From Acanthaster planci (Eukaryota; Echinodermata; Asteroidea; Valvatida; Acanthasteridae), in NCBI RefSeq assembly GCF_001949145.1, contig NW_019091362.1, positions 554,655-594,534 of the forward strand: 39,880 nucleotides of DNA, written 5' to 3'. Positions 12,350 through 25,100 of the stretch are shown here, piece after piece. Under the pieces are notes generated by a model. It searched no databases and was not told where the DNA came from. It saw only the letters and a program-made list of their open reading frames with translations. Each line of letters begins with the position of its first letter. The first letter of the stretch is position 1. The position numbers and the translations under genes are program-made.

Positions 12350-15300
12350 TTGACCTCTCACTTCTGAAATATGACAATCAGTGCAACTTGGTGTTCTTGG
12401 ATGCAGATGGAAAGCCATTAGATCATAATTAGTTCCTGGTAGTCTTTCAGTAAAAGCTGCAGTAAACACAGCACAAAGTAGCTCAGCACGTCACAGTTTT
12501 TACATGTAAGCCTAGTCTAACCTTAGCTGACAAGAACTGCATCAGGTCAGTTGCACTGAATATCAAACCCATCAACTGCAAGTTGGTAACTCTTCACAAC
12601 GTTGTTTGTTTTTGTTCTCATGTAAGTACCTGAAGTGAGATGAAATGTGCATGAACAATGAGACCTACAGGTGGAAGTGAAAATGCCAGAGGTGAAAATT
12701 TCTAAATAAAATTCAGTTTTTACCCATCCCCAAATGACTTTTCCGCAATATTATTTGAAGAAAAGAATTACGGTAAAGTTTCAACACGACTATTTTCAGT
12801 TTGGAATCATTCTTCCAAAGTTATTGAACTCAGTAGGGCTTGGCCATATTAAAAACCCACAGACAGGCCCTGTGAGGGGTTCCAGAAGCATTTTTTTTTC
12901 AAGCTCTGTTTTTTGTTAAATCTAGAGTTGTTAACACATTTTGTACTCTGCACTAAAAGGGTTGTGTTGTGTGAACAAAATTGCATGGAACTCATTCTCA
13001 CTCAGTGACATGACTTTGAATCATCCTTTTCCCACAAGAGTTGTTTATCTGTTCTCGCTAAATGTGCAGCTCTGTGAGATATTTATGATCACATTGCCGC
13101 ATGCATGGAAATGTACAGTCGAGTTCTGTGACCTTTTCCCTGCTTGCAATACTGTCAACTAGCTTGGACTCATGCCTTTCAACAACTCTCATGATGGTTT
13201 TGTTTTTTCATCCAACGCTAGCGGCAGGGGAAAATTAACACATTGAAGCTGAACATCGGGATAGTACAGACGAGATTGGGGAGGGAGGGGAGTATTGGGA
13301 AGATTGTCCAACTTGATTCAAAAAGGCTACAGCTCGGCTTGGACACTCAGCAGTTAGTGTTTATTTCTGATTTATCCAGCAATGTTTGAGCAGTGTATTA
13401 CCCTCTTGACTTGCCAAGGTGTCTATTAAAGTTCACCCAACCAAATGGTGCAGGGAGTCCCCGTTCAAATATTGGAAGAACAACTAGAAAGAGTTGTTAG
13501 TCCACCCGAGGAACTGACATAATGAGCTTGGGAGGAGTTTGGTACAGGTGTGGAAATTCTAGGTTAACAACACACCACCCCACCACGATATCGCTAATGT
13601 TAACAATATTTCTAGATATACATTTGTACAAGAAGGAACTTTGCAAACATGTTAGCATTTCAAAATTTGATCAGCAGTCCTCTTTAAAAACAAAGCAACA
13701 GACAATTTTCATCCTCACTGGCTACTCTTAGTCAAATCTCTTTCTAATCACTGACATTCTCTCAGCACCAGCCATCATCACCAGCTCACTTTCTTTTTGC
13801 CTGTCCATGGGTAAATCCCCCCTCTAAATCCCTCTCCAATCACTCTCAATCGATACCCTACTCTCCTTTATGTAGGCCACCTTGCCTACATCTTGACATG
13901 CTTTGGGATGCTAGAATTGACACTCCAGGCTCTAAGCGCTGGGCGGTGTTGAAAACCTCACCCTGTGGTGTTCCTCAGAGGAAGATGCAGTCAGCCTGTG
14001 TGAGGCCCGTGCGAGGAACAGACCAAGGTGGCAACACCCACAAAGGACTGCAGCGCTTCAGACTTGTTTGCTGTCTTCACTGAGTAGTTAAACTGCCTCA
14101 TGTCACAGTGACCAAGTCCCAACTTTGTAACACTGACAAGCAATGCATTCTGCTCTATCTGTGCTTAGGCCGCTAGCTTTAAGAAGTCATGCACCATCCC
14201 TTCCATTATTCATACACAATCCTTAGTTTTGAGATGTATGCATAATTGCATATGAACATGCTGAAATCTTTGGCAACCTATAACATATGCAGTCAGCATA
14301 AACTTACATGCTCCAGTCTCATCATCATGTGGACAAAGGTGTTGAAGAAGGGTTTCACCATTCAGATTGAAGAGGGTTTATGCTTAAAAGGATAACATGA
14401 CTTTCTGCCTGCGCCATAGCTACATGTAGGTTTATGCTTGAAGTTCCATTCCATTTTGTCCGTAAGAACTAACCTATGGTAGGTTCATCAGACATTCCAG
14501 CTTGAATATTCCAGCACCTGGCCAATCCCATTGAAATTTCACCTGGATATGGAGGTTCCACTTTTCCACTCAGGGCAATATAAAAGAAATGTACTCTCTC
14601 AGGGCTGTGGGGGAAAATGGAAAAAAGAAATGAAAAAAGTTGGACAGCGTTTAGCATTGGCATGCGTGACTGGTGAGTGAAGTGCTAAGTGACACAAGGC
14701 TAGCGCGTTACTTCTAAAGTGCGCTTCTGTAGAATGTGATGGTGCCCTCTCATCAAGAAGAACAGTTAAGTGTTGATGGAGGCTGAGGTTCAGGGCTGTT
14801 GGCTACCCAAGCATTTTCCATGAAAGAAAAGGTGTGATAAAATGTCCCTGGGAAGATGAGACAGACATGAAATTTTAATGAGAAGGCAAGTGGAGCAGTA
14901 GTAAGGAAATTGTATGCTATGTTCGCTGAGTGCTTTGAATAAAAAAAAAAGAATAAAACTCAGAAACAGAAGAGATCTTGAAAGATCATCATAACAGTGG
15001 TAAATTTGATATGATCGATGCATCTGGAATTTTATGCTGAAGAAGTCATGACAAGCTTTGTGATTTTTAAAATTTAAAACAATTGTTTTCTTTGTGAACT
15101 GAGAAGCTTCATATTATAGGAGCAAATTCTTGGCAAAGAAAAGTGACCCTTTTTTGCAGAAATGACCAATTTTAGAAGAAACCGTAGTAATGCGACACCG
15201 TGCAGTGTGTGCCCCATGTACAATGTATGTAAATTAAGGGGTCTCTGTTTGTTCAACTCCTCAGCATTCCTTTTGAAAAACAGTGTTTGTTCTTGCGTTA

Positions 15301-18300
15301 TTGGAGAGGTCTGTATTCCTGAGGGGTGGAAAGTGCAGTGGGGTGAGTTATGAGAGCCTAGGCTGAGACATTTGTCATTTCATCCCCCTTGCCACTTGGA
15401 TGGATGTCAAGGAAGCTAGAGGAGTAAATTTAAAGATGCCCGTCCAACAAGATAATTTCATGAATTCTTTTTTTTTTTCCCTGAGGGGGAGTAGAACTTG
15501 GTTTGTGGAGAATTATCAGGTGTGCGGATGATTTATGACAGCCGTTATGTTGAGCTTCATGATGATGACACTACCTTCTCAATTTCTTGACCTGTGTCAG
15601 AGTGGTGCATGTGAATGGAGCTTGTTCAACTGCGACTAAGATCATGGAAACAATTAGTTCCTGATGTGTGAAAAGCAACACAAAATCACTTGCAAAAAGC
15701 CTTACAAGGGCTGTTTAAAATTTCATGATTGCGTGCAAGGTTATTCACAGATATGAATCTGTCTTTTATAAACTCACTGCAATCAGCCAGTTAATGTTGC
15801 TTTAATTTAATAAGGGAGAGAAAAATGCAATTTGTTTCTGAGAAACCGTTGATTTAGTCATTGATACGTTGCTTGCCTCCCGTAGGGCATATTTCAAGAG
15901 AAAAATAGTAGAGTGGAAATAGAAAGCAACATGTTACTTGACGTTGAACATTTACAAATCAGAAGGCAAATCAGACCTCTTCAAACAAGCTAGCCAGCTA
16001 GATGATTCAGTAGTACCCACTAGTGTGGTGATGTAAAAATCACTGACATTTATTTGGCTCTGTAGATCACATGGCTAATACCAGTACACCACACGCACAC
16101 ACATGTACATGTACAGGTACAGGTGAGATATAAACTTGTTCATAGTGCATCCTTATTTTCTGATCCACATGCCAGTTATAGCATTGCTAATGTGAGGTGA
16201 CTCTTATGCTATAAGTAAGATTTGAAGCTTTGCACGGTAGAAGTTACATGAGATGTAGGTTTGTGGGTACATCATGGAATCCATCTCTTTTGGAAGAGGT
16301 GTTGTTCTTAGAAGAACCAGTGAGTGTTCACTTGACCTTTTGACCAGGATGCTCTGGCTGTCCTCTGGAGAGTCTTATGCTCTATGTACATGTACAATTG
16401 TACATGAACACAGTTCTGGGTACATGTACTTTGGTAGCTTCAAGGCATAATTGTTTGCCTTCTTCAGATGAAAATTTTAGGTTTCAACACCCCCCCCAGG
16501 ATGCCAGGAGCTATGTGTACCCTTAGAATTGCTATTATGGAGAAAAAAGAATGAATACAATTTGAAGAATTAGGTTCAGTAACCGCTGTAGAGTGTCACT
16601 GCTTACCAGACCGAGGGAAATCAGTTGTCATATTACCCATAAGTCTTGATTTTCTTCTCTACTTGGAGCCTGGATGCAAACCTAGGGTACCTGTCACTTC
16701 ACCCTCACTCTGTCTCGCCAAGAGGAAACACCTTTGCTTCAAGTGGCTAGGTGCTGACCATTGGTATTTCCTATTGGTATTATGTGAATATGCAGAGAGG
16801 CTAGAGCTCTTTGCCTCGAGGACAGGTGAGGGATTACTTTCAGTAATGGCAATATGGCAATAGTGTTACATGTAGATGGTACTGTTAGTAATCTGCAGAA
16901 ATCCAGAAGTTTGATTTAAAGGAGATACAGGGGAAATAGTTGGTGGTTGGAACAGGAATTGCAAAAGAGATCTGCAACGCAAAGGTGACCCCAAATCAAA
17001 TGTAGTAGTTTATTGTACATATTTGTCTAGTTGGCATACTCATTGGGGATGTCAATCTACCCTGTATCTCTGCCCCCATCCTACCAAAGTCCTTACTCTC
17101 TCCCTTTCTGTGGCTGTGCTGTCCTTGTGTTTGTCAGTGTGTTTAGCCTTGCGTCGTTCTTACATGTGCATTAAGCATCAAGCTTTCCTTATCCAATGCC
17201 ATGGTTCTAATTGTGTCTTTACCATGAGCATGCTGTAGCTGGCTGACTGTTCCTATATATATGTACCTGTCTTAGAAGGGCAGGTTGATGATACTCCCAC
17301 CAGGTTGCAAAAATAGCCACACCTGTTTAAAACTGTTTGTTGAATATCATTCATTTAAATCAGTCATGTCATTTTGAAAAAACAGAATGACAAAGAGATT
17401 TCCATTCACCCGTGTAATAAAAAATACTCTTTATGCCTACCGGAAGCGTAAAGTGCTGACTTCTCCCCTAAAAGCTCACTTGCAAGCTCTGTGCTGTGAT
17501 TATTAAGCTTTTACGTACATGTAGCTATCCAATATTCATCAAATCTGATACTGTTGAGAGAACTCGTATTCCTTGTCATAACCCTCTCATGTTCTCCAAT
17601 CAGGAGGAGCCACCTGACAGCCCTAGCAGCTTCAAGACGTTTGAATTTCAGGTCGGAAATGATCCCTTCGTCTCCTGAAAAACTTGAAACGGAAATTGAA
17701 AAGAGTGCATCCCTTTGATGTGTCCATGTGTTTGGTTTGTTTGGCCAGACACTGCATTGCCTGTGCTGCTGCAGGCGAGTGATTTCGGTAGGGCATTGTC
17801 AGTGTGTATGTTATGTCCATTTGCATGGAACGGAAGGTCAAGATGATTTCTTGTTTTGCCCGAGCTTAGAGAATGAGGTCTTGTGATTGGAAAACCGTAC
17901 TGTAAATGCCAAGGGCAGGTTGAGTTTATAAGCTCAATTACTGGTACACGAATAATTGACTGGTACTTGTACATTGCTGTTTACAACCAGGGCTCAATAT
18001 GATGAAGTTATCAAGTGCAAAACAGTGATAATTATGAAGCAGAGTACCAGTCACAGACCACACAAATCATATGACATCTTGGCTGGTAACCTGGTTTTGA
18101 CATTAAAGTCAAAACTATCTGTGTATGTTGAATAGACCCTTTTTGTCTGAATATTCAGTAAAATCAACCTTAGGATTAGGTTGTCTGAACCTGTCACTGA
18201 GTGGTAAGATAGAATACTTGATAAATTGTGAGAAGGTTTTTAGGCACCAAATGTCTGTATTTTTTCAGACTTCATATTGAAAGATACTGAGCTCCATCAA

Positions 18301-18440
18301 GGATTTCACATCAGATTTGGCTGATGTCACACTTTACAACCCAACTTGTCTTCTTACAAAAACCGGAATCGCTATGCATTCAAACCCATATTGGGTCCCT
18401 ATTAAAAGGTGCATGCAAAAAGAAACTTTGTTGGGTACAT
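12350..18440. other. Non-coding stretch
   Basis: No gene recognised. TACATGTA recurs at 12501, 14421, 16106, 16387, 16421, 16867 and 17516. There is a pyrimidine/C-rich tract at 13735-13875 and a T-run at 15469-15478. Open frames up to about 108 codons (17648-17974, minus strand) show no domain or motif. Confidence 0.5.
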
Positions 18441-18506
18441 GTACATCTGTGTCATAGTCACTTATGGTTTAAAGTACATCTGTGTCATAGTCACTTATGG
18501 TTTAAA
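18441..18506. repeat. 33-bp direct tandem duplication (2 units)
   Basis: GTACATCTGTGTCATAGTCA begins at 18441 and again at 18474. Both units end TTATGGTTTAAA and appear identical, followed by a further GTA. This is a recent perfect duplication immediately after a TACATGTA octamer at 18436. Confidence 0.93.
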
Positions 18507-18943
18507 GTAATTCTTGTTCATTTTTTTAAACAGTTTTTAAACATGTTTTAATGCATGTCATTTCAACTTGCTGTGTTGCCTTAACCATTGGAGTCAAACT
18601 ATTTTGTGTGACAATAGAATACATGCAAAAACATCTTAGACAAGTGAAACCCTTTCAGATGTCCAACTTCCACTAAACACATGATTTTGTTATCATTTTG
18701 TATAAGTTGCAGTGTAGTGAATATACTAATACCATATGTTAACTCTAACACTCCTCAGTCCCCAACAGGTGAAGGATTGAGGAGGGTTAGGGTTAATGCA
18801 TGAAGTGGTTGTGGGTTAGGTAATGCATTATCAGATGTATCTTGTCCTCAAGATGTTTTTACACTTAGACCATATCAACGTATGTCCCCTCTAAAAAAAA
18901 ACTTGTAATATCCCCAGAACTCGTACCATCACTTGGCAATATG

Positions 18944-19194
18944 TGACCAACTCTGTGAAAATGAGTCTTAAGTTGCCAGAGCCACATTTTGAGTTTTCAT
19001 TTTTCATTCGAAAGAGCAAATGGAGCTTTTTGTTTTGACGTATCCCTCAGTTTGGCATCCTGATGAAAGTGGATACCCCATGGTAAAAAATCCTGTGGGT
19101 TCCTATTGATTTACACTGTGCAAAATTATTCCAAAGGACTTTTTACTCCAAAGTGGCTCTGGCAACTTAAGACTCCTTTTTGTAGAGTGGATCA
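18944..19194. mobile_element. Foldback / non-autonomous DNA transposon-like element
   Basis: A perfect 23-bp inverted repeat, GAGTCTTAAGTTGCC…GCCAC, lies at 18963-18985 with its complement at 19153-19175. Similarity continues outward with mismatches (CCAACTCTGTGAAAAT against CCACTCTACAAAAAG) to about 18944 and 19194, and weakly inward. The 167-bp centre has no coding frame. Exact ends and a target-site duplication are not clear. Alternatively it is the degraded core of a longer inverted-repeat transposon. Confidence 0.75.
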
Positions 19195-21757
19195 CGTTTG
19201 ATTTTCCTATCAACTCCATGTATTTGTTTGTGCCGTGACAATGAGGGATAACCGTTTGTTTGTACCTGGTTTACCATTTATTAAATTCGCAACAGAAAGG
19301 TTTGCTTCTGGTAAAAGTTATTTGGGGGGGAGGCTATGGTACTCTGGGGCAAAAGTGCCAAGAGACTGCTGGGAAAATAAATTGAAGGTACACAAATGAA
19401 ATGTTCAGGGTTCAGCTTTTCAGATTTTTGGGGGGAATTCAGAAGAATTTCTTGGAATGTTGTCATTTGCCCCTCTTGGGGAGAATGTTTCAGGGCAGTA
19501 AAGTGCAAGTTGAGAATATGCTTTTGAAATGTTGGCACACTTGAATTGAGATGGTGAAGTTCCCATTCACTGTACTGAAAGAAGAGTCACCAGCCGGCCA
19601 CAAACTGCATAATGTTTATTATGAACCACAGATTCTAACAAACATCCAGGAAATTTGATTAAATCCCCGCGCCCTTCACCGTTGTCTGTTCTTCTTCATT
19701 ATATTTCTTCACAACTGTTCTGAAGAGTTCACAAGAATTTGTTTGCCCCTAAAATCACATCAACTCAACATCAATTCACTTTGGTTTCTGACTTGTGTAC
19801 ATTTTCTGTCTGCTTACGCAAACAATCAAATGCAGTTAACTGAATTTGTGGCAGCGTTGTTTGCTGATCTGCATGACAAAGACCAGCAACCAAGGATAAT
19901 AAGTACTGTATATGTAATACTTGCATTTTAAAGAGGATCGGTTAGATTGGTAGGGGAAGGTCTTCCTGTGATTTCTCCTGTGATGCCTTGTAGTTCAATC
20001 ATGTTCAGTCATTTGTCATCGGCTTTCAGGAAAGTGCAGTGTTTATGAAATTAAAGAACCTGCTTCTTACTGTCCCATCCCCTTTTTTATTTTGCCCTTC
20101 CTCAACCTGTCATTCTGCTTTTCCTTTTCATTTCATCCCTTAAGTCCTTGGGCAACACCTTTCCTCTTGATCTGTGGTCAGATGCACCATCTACAGGACA
20201 CCTATTGAATTATGCTGACACAAAACTTTTCCGTTTCCAATTTTATTCTGATTATATTGGTTTGCCTTGAAAAACGTGCAAATTTCCGCCATTCTATGAA
20301 TTCTGTTTGAACATTGTAAAAAGAAATGAAGAACTTGTCTTAAAATTTGTATGATTATAACATGCATTCCTGAAGGCTCCTTTGATACATGCTGAGCTCT
20401 TACTGGAAAACAGTGGAAAGGTTCTGAAAGGCGTTTTGCACAATATTGTTGTTTTGTTTGGCGGACGTCTTTGATACTTGGCTGAGTTTTAATGTCCCAC
20501 ATCGATGCCTCTGGGCATGTGTTAGTGAATATACATGACGCCGACACAGAGATTTTGATATGACAAATCATCAAACATTATCACAAAAGTTATCAAACTA
20601 ATACAGCACTAAAAATCACTGGATTTTAAAATCAGGAAGTTGGGATCTGGAGGTAAACCTATTTTGGCAAGGGAAGAGTGTTTTTTCCTGTATTCCAATG
20701 AGGGATCATCGATGCTCGGCAACTTTCAAAGGCAGAGTAGCGGGCAGTTCCTGTTTTGGATGCCGCAAAATGTTGATAGCAGTGGAGGGGGTTACATCTG
20801 CTGCCCTCTGGAGTCCAGAATGTCCGGAATAGTTCCCATTTGTGATTGCTTGTGTGGTATTGACTCAAGAAGTTGGTCAAAGGGCTATTTGGTAATGTAG
20901 CCTTACACAAGGGTTGTATGCATAAGCTATTTAAATGGTAAACAGCCCTTATGTTTTGCCTAAGTGGGGGATCTGTAAGAAGTGACTTCAGTAGAAACTC
21001 TTGCTCTTATGAAAAAGAAAAAACCACAGCAAAACAGAATGCCTGAACACTCCCTGCAATATCATCAGACAGTGCTCTCTGTTAAAGAAGAATGATGAAA
21101 AGTTTATATTCAATTTTGCCGGCGACCAGCCATGCACATATTATGGAACACAGAATTATACACACTGTACATCTAGTTTTGCTTGTACATGTGTGGGGAG
21201 CAGTTGCACATAACCACTCCAGGATCAAGTGGTCAGATATCATTTATTCATTATCATTCTCACATGCGTGTAGCCTTTACTTACGTGAACCATTACATGG
21301 GATCTCTGGTGGGGCCAGGGTAACATTTCAAAATATGGATCAACCAAGCCAGAACAAGGACCAACGTGTTAACGTTTTGTTGTTGTAACCAAAAATACAA
21401 ATCTCAACTATCTGTTCAGGTTAATCTAAGTTAATTTCCATTGATGTCATACTTGCTACCAGTCCGTGTAACCTGGTTCTTGCAGTTTGTGTGGCAGACT
21501 GGAATCAATATTGTCTGCTTGGCATAAGCAAAACAATCGATGAAGAGTATTTGTTCAGACCTGCAGGGCCTGATAAGATGACTGTGGGATGATTTGAATC
21601 TATTGTTTTATTATGTGGGGAAAAGGGCAGGACAGTTTTTTTTTTCTTCCCATGTTAGTTCATGCACTAACCTCAGAGGACCCATCGGAACTGAAGTGAA
21701 TCTCAGTCTAGTTTGGCTGAGATTGAATTTGGGTAAGCTTAAAGCTGTTTCTAATCA
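19195..21757. other. Non-coding stretch
   Basis: No gene recognised. A 127-codon minus-strand frame at 20191-20574 has no recognisable domain. A pyrimidine-rich tract lies at about 20066-20150. No TACATGTA occurs here, in contrast with the preceding 19 kb. Confidence 0.5.
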
Positions 21758-22072
21758 AACTGACCCAACCTCAGCCTAGCCAACCCTATGCAACAGCCCA
21801 AGCCAACCCACCTTAGCCCAACTCAACCCTACCCAACCCAACCAACCACACCTCAACCAAACTGACCCAACCTCAGCCTAGCCAACCCTATGCAACAACC
21901 CAAATCAACCCACCTTATAATAGCCCAACTCAACCCAACCCAACCTAGCCAACCGTACCTCAACCAAACTGACCCAACCTCAGCCTAGCCAACCCTATGC
22001 AACAACCCAAATCAACCCACCTTAGCCCAACTCCACCCAACCCAACCCAACCCAACCCAACCAACCACACCT
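21758..22072. repeat. Higher-order CCCAA-rich tandem repeat, three units of about 102-107 bp
   Basis: AACTGACCCAACCTCAGCCT begins at 21758, 21860 and 21967 (periods 102 and 107 bp). Each unit continues through CTAGCCAACCCTATGCAAC and a run of CCCAAC/CCAAC words, then CACCTCAACC or a close variant. A degenerate CCCAAC tail continues to about 22112. Within the third unit five perfect CCCAA words are contiguous at 22036-22060. The array is a unit-in-unit repeat built from a 5-6 bp word. Confidence 0.93.
22036..22060 (-). other. Predicted G-quadruplex motif, (TTGGG)5 on the minus strand
   Basis: Five contiguous CCCAA words give five GGG tracts separated by TT on the complementary strand, which meets the classical G3+N1-7 pattern. 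The + strand could form an i-motif. The transcribed strand of the host gene (minus) carries the G-rich sequence, so the pre-mRNA would be C-rich here. Confidence 0.75.
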
Positions 22073-22112
22073 CAACCCAGTAGACCCAACCCAACTCATC
22101 TTCTCCCAACCA

Positions 22113-25100
22113 AATTGGAGCTAACCGTCAACACTAATTACATTCTATCTGGTGCAGATTTCCATGCATACAGCCATGAAACTTTTTAATCATAAAATTC
22201 CTACATGAAACAAGCAAAAAAGCAAAAACAAAATAAATATACCTGCCGCAATCAACTCACCCACACTCACGTACACTGTAGTTGCATAATGGCCTTCCTC
22301 CTGAATGAATTTTAATGAAATTAAATGTACATACTAAAGATTTATTTCCTGCCTATAGGCAAACATCCTACCTCAAGTAAACAAGATCTTAGACCGGTAG
22401 ACCATCACCTTACCTTGTCAGGGTCTCTGAGATATTTTCATCCTTAACCTGCTTGCTGCACGTTGTGAGACATTAAAAAACTTTGGTCATTGACTTGTTG
22501 AAATTGAGTGAATTTGATGGCATTAGTTGGAGAGTGGGGGATTACTATAGTCAGCGCCCCCTTGTAGATTTCTGAAGGTCACAATATATCAAGGCTACAA
22601 CCAACGTCATTCCTTCACTGAATAGATCAATAATTAGTTAGGCATGGTAAGCTGATTGTTGACGTTGTGTCCCAAGTACTGGGTAAGCATGACCATCGTA
22701 GTAACATGTTGAAAACCTGAACTTAATTCAGGCCATGTACAGGTCCTAGATTATTCTCTTAAATCCAGTAGAATCCATCAACAGTAGGTCATGAAGCCCA
22801 CTGAATTCAATGAAATCCAAGCCTTTCAAATAAACTGCCATACCGTCCCCTCCCGCAGTTTGCTATTTCAGTGTTGGGTTCAACAGAATTATCATTTTCT
22901 GAGGTTAGTTGTATTGAAATATTGAACGCTTTGTCCTTTTGACTGTTAATGTATCTAATTCCAAATTCCATTTAAAATTAGTTTGAAAAGCTCACACATG
23001 TACATTGTATGCAGCAAGTGAACCCAATTTTACTTGGCGTAAAATACAGCACTTTTAAGTCAAATATCTGGCTTAAATTGTAAAATTCTGAAACTAATTA
23101 TCCGGTGTAAGGATTTAAGGTATTTTGAAATTTGAGGTATTCATTCTTGTGCTGTGGATCTCATTGATGTTATTTTGTTCCTGATCCAACAAATTCTTCT
23201 TTTGGTTTGCTTGTTGGGTTTGGGTGGTCCGGTTTTATTTATTCAGATTGGATTGGATGCATCACGTCTGATCAGATAGAGGCAAGAATGCAGCAACATC
23301 ACAAGTAACAAACTGTAGCAGCATTTATCCCTTATTATCGTTGAGTTGTGACAAGTTTGTACTTGCAGTATTTAATGTTCAGAACAAAAAGATCAGCTGC
23401 AGTGTGCTTTATTCCTGAGGTGCCGGTAAAATCATCAATAAAAGAGTTGACGTCATTCCGTGCTCTGAAAGAATAAGGCATACAAGCATCCGCATGAATG
23501 ATCATCCTGAAATTTTTATCTGATCGACTGAATTGAGATGGAGTTTCTGAGCAAGACAACCTGCAGGATTTGCCTGTCTGACATCGGGCGGATGACTTGT
23601 ATGTGTACAATCTAACGTCCCACGATGGGTTGTTTTTTGGAATGACTCAGAAGTAACTGTAACAAAGATGGAGACATGGCCGATTCTTGTATGCCATTGT
23701 CACTGTGTATAAAACAGTCTCATCAAGAGATGGGCCCATGTTTAAAGCAGTTTCGAGCATGCACCTTGGCACTCGGACAAAGATGGTACAGAAATTCAAC
23801 ATTCAACCATGCCAAGATCTGCACATGCACACAGTGAGTTCCCACCCCGAAATTCACCAGTTTCCTTTCGATTGGGACACACTTGTGTACCACTCTCCTA
23901 GATAGACACAGCATAAGCTCTTACCACTGAGGACAGCAGACTTACTAACCCATTGAGGACAGGGACACATCCTTTGATTCCTTTGTGTTGTGTTCTCTGT
24001 GGTAAAGTAAAACATGTACATGAACGTATGTAGTTTGCCGACACAGTGTATCCTCTGCACTGCTCATTTTGTGAGCAGTCATGGTGCACTATCTCTCCCT
24101 GTCTATACCTGCTTTTTTTACCGGTAGCTGTTAAAGCCAGCATTCTTATGAGTGACCCATTTTCATGTTGGTGTACAGCAATAAGACAGTTATGTGGCTT
24201 TATCGGGAGCTTGGATTGTTGTCACCAGCAAAATAGTTCATTGGCACCTTTTTAAACTGGTGAGGACAGTGCGATTCAGAAGTTCAGTATTTCCGACTCA
24301 TGGCCAGTCTTTGAATTCCTTTTGCAAGGGACACTTATTCTTTAGCGGGAGGAACTCGAGTTGAGCAGTTTGTCCTAGTAACTGCAGGACTGACTTCCCG
24401 TCCACGGGGAATCAAAAACAGTCTTGATCTCTTTGGAATAACAAATCCCCCATCCTGGTGATCAATACTGGCAAAATGGGACTAATTTCTGTTGTCTGCA
24501 ATCTTCCATATGGATTTTACCAAACTCAGTAGCTTTATTTCTTGCTGGGATGCAATTGGACTTCCTCCCCTCCTCCTCCACCATCCCTGGGATGCATCAT
24601 CCGTTCCATCTGCCATTAATCAAACTTTCACCAGAAACTAATCGCCTGGGCCATTACCAGAAAACGTGGTAAGTCTGGCCATGGGAAGACTTTGAGATGT
24701 CTCCCCTGTGTATCCCAGGCCTTTCCTGTTCACATAGGTAAATTGGTTTACACTGTTAAGTAAACACTTGGACCACACGTAGGAGCTACGTATATGTATT
24801 CAAGTTTTATTTTATCATGGCTACGTGCGGTTTCCTTCCAGTTCCCAATCAATCCCTTGACCAGCATGCCAAACACCATTTGGCAGCAAAATGTGATTTC
24901 CGCTAGTGCTACCAAATGCCCCTCAAACAAAAATCAAAGCAAAAATTAAAAAGTTTTTAAAAAGAAGAAAAAAATAACATTTTGGCACTGTTGGCATTGG
25001 AAGACATGCCCTATGCCAGTGGAGGTATTAAAAATCACCTCCATGCCATGACAACTTGGGATTAGATCTGAGTTGATGATTAAGATGACATTGATTTTTT

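Noticed and set aside
20191-20574. 127-codon minus-strand open frame
   Set aside because: No recognisable motif, domain, splice context or codon pattern; a frame of this length is plausible by chance in 40 kb read in six frames.
21758-22112. Interstitial telomere repeat
   Set aside because: The word is CCCAA/CCCAAC, not CCCTAA, and it is organised in units of about 102 bp. It is a minisatellite.
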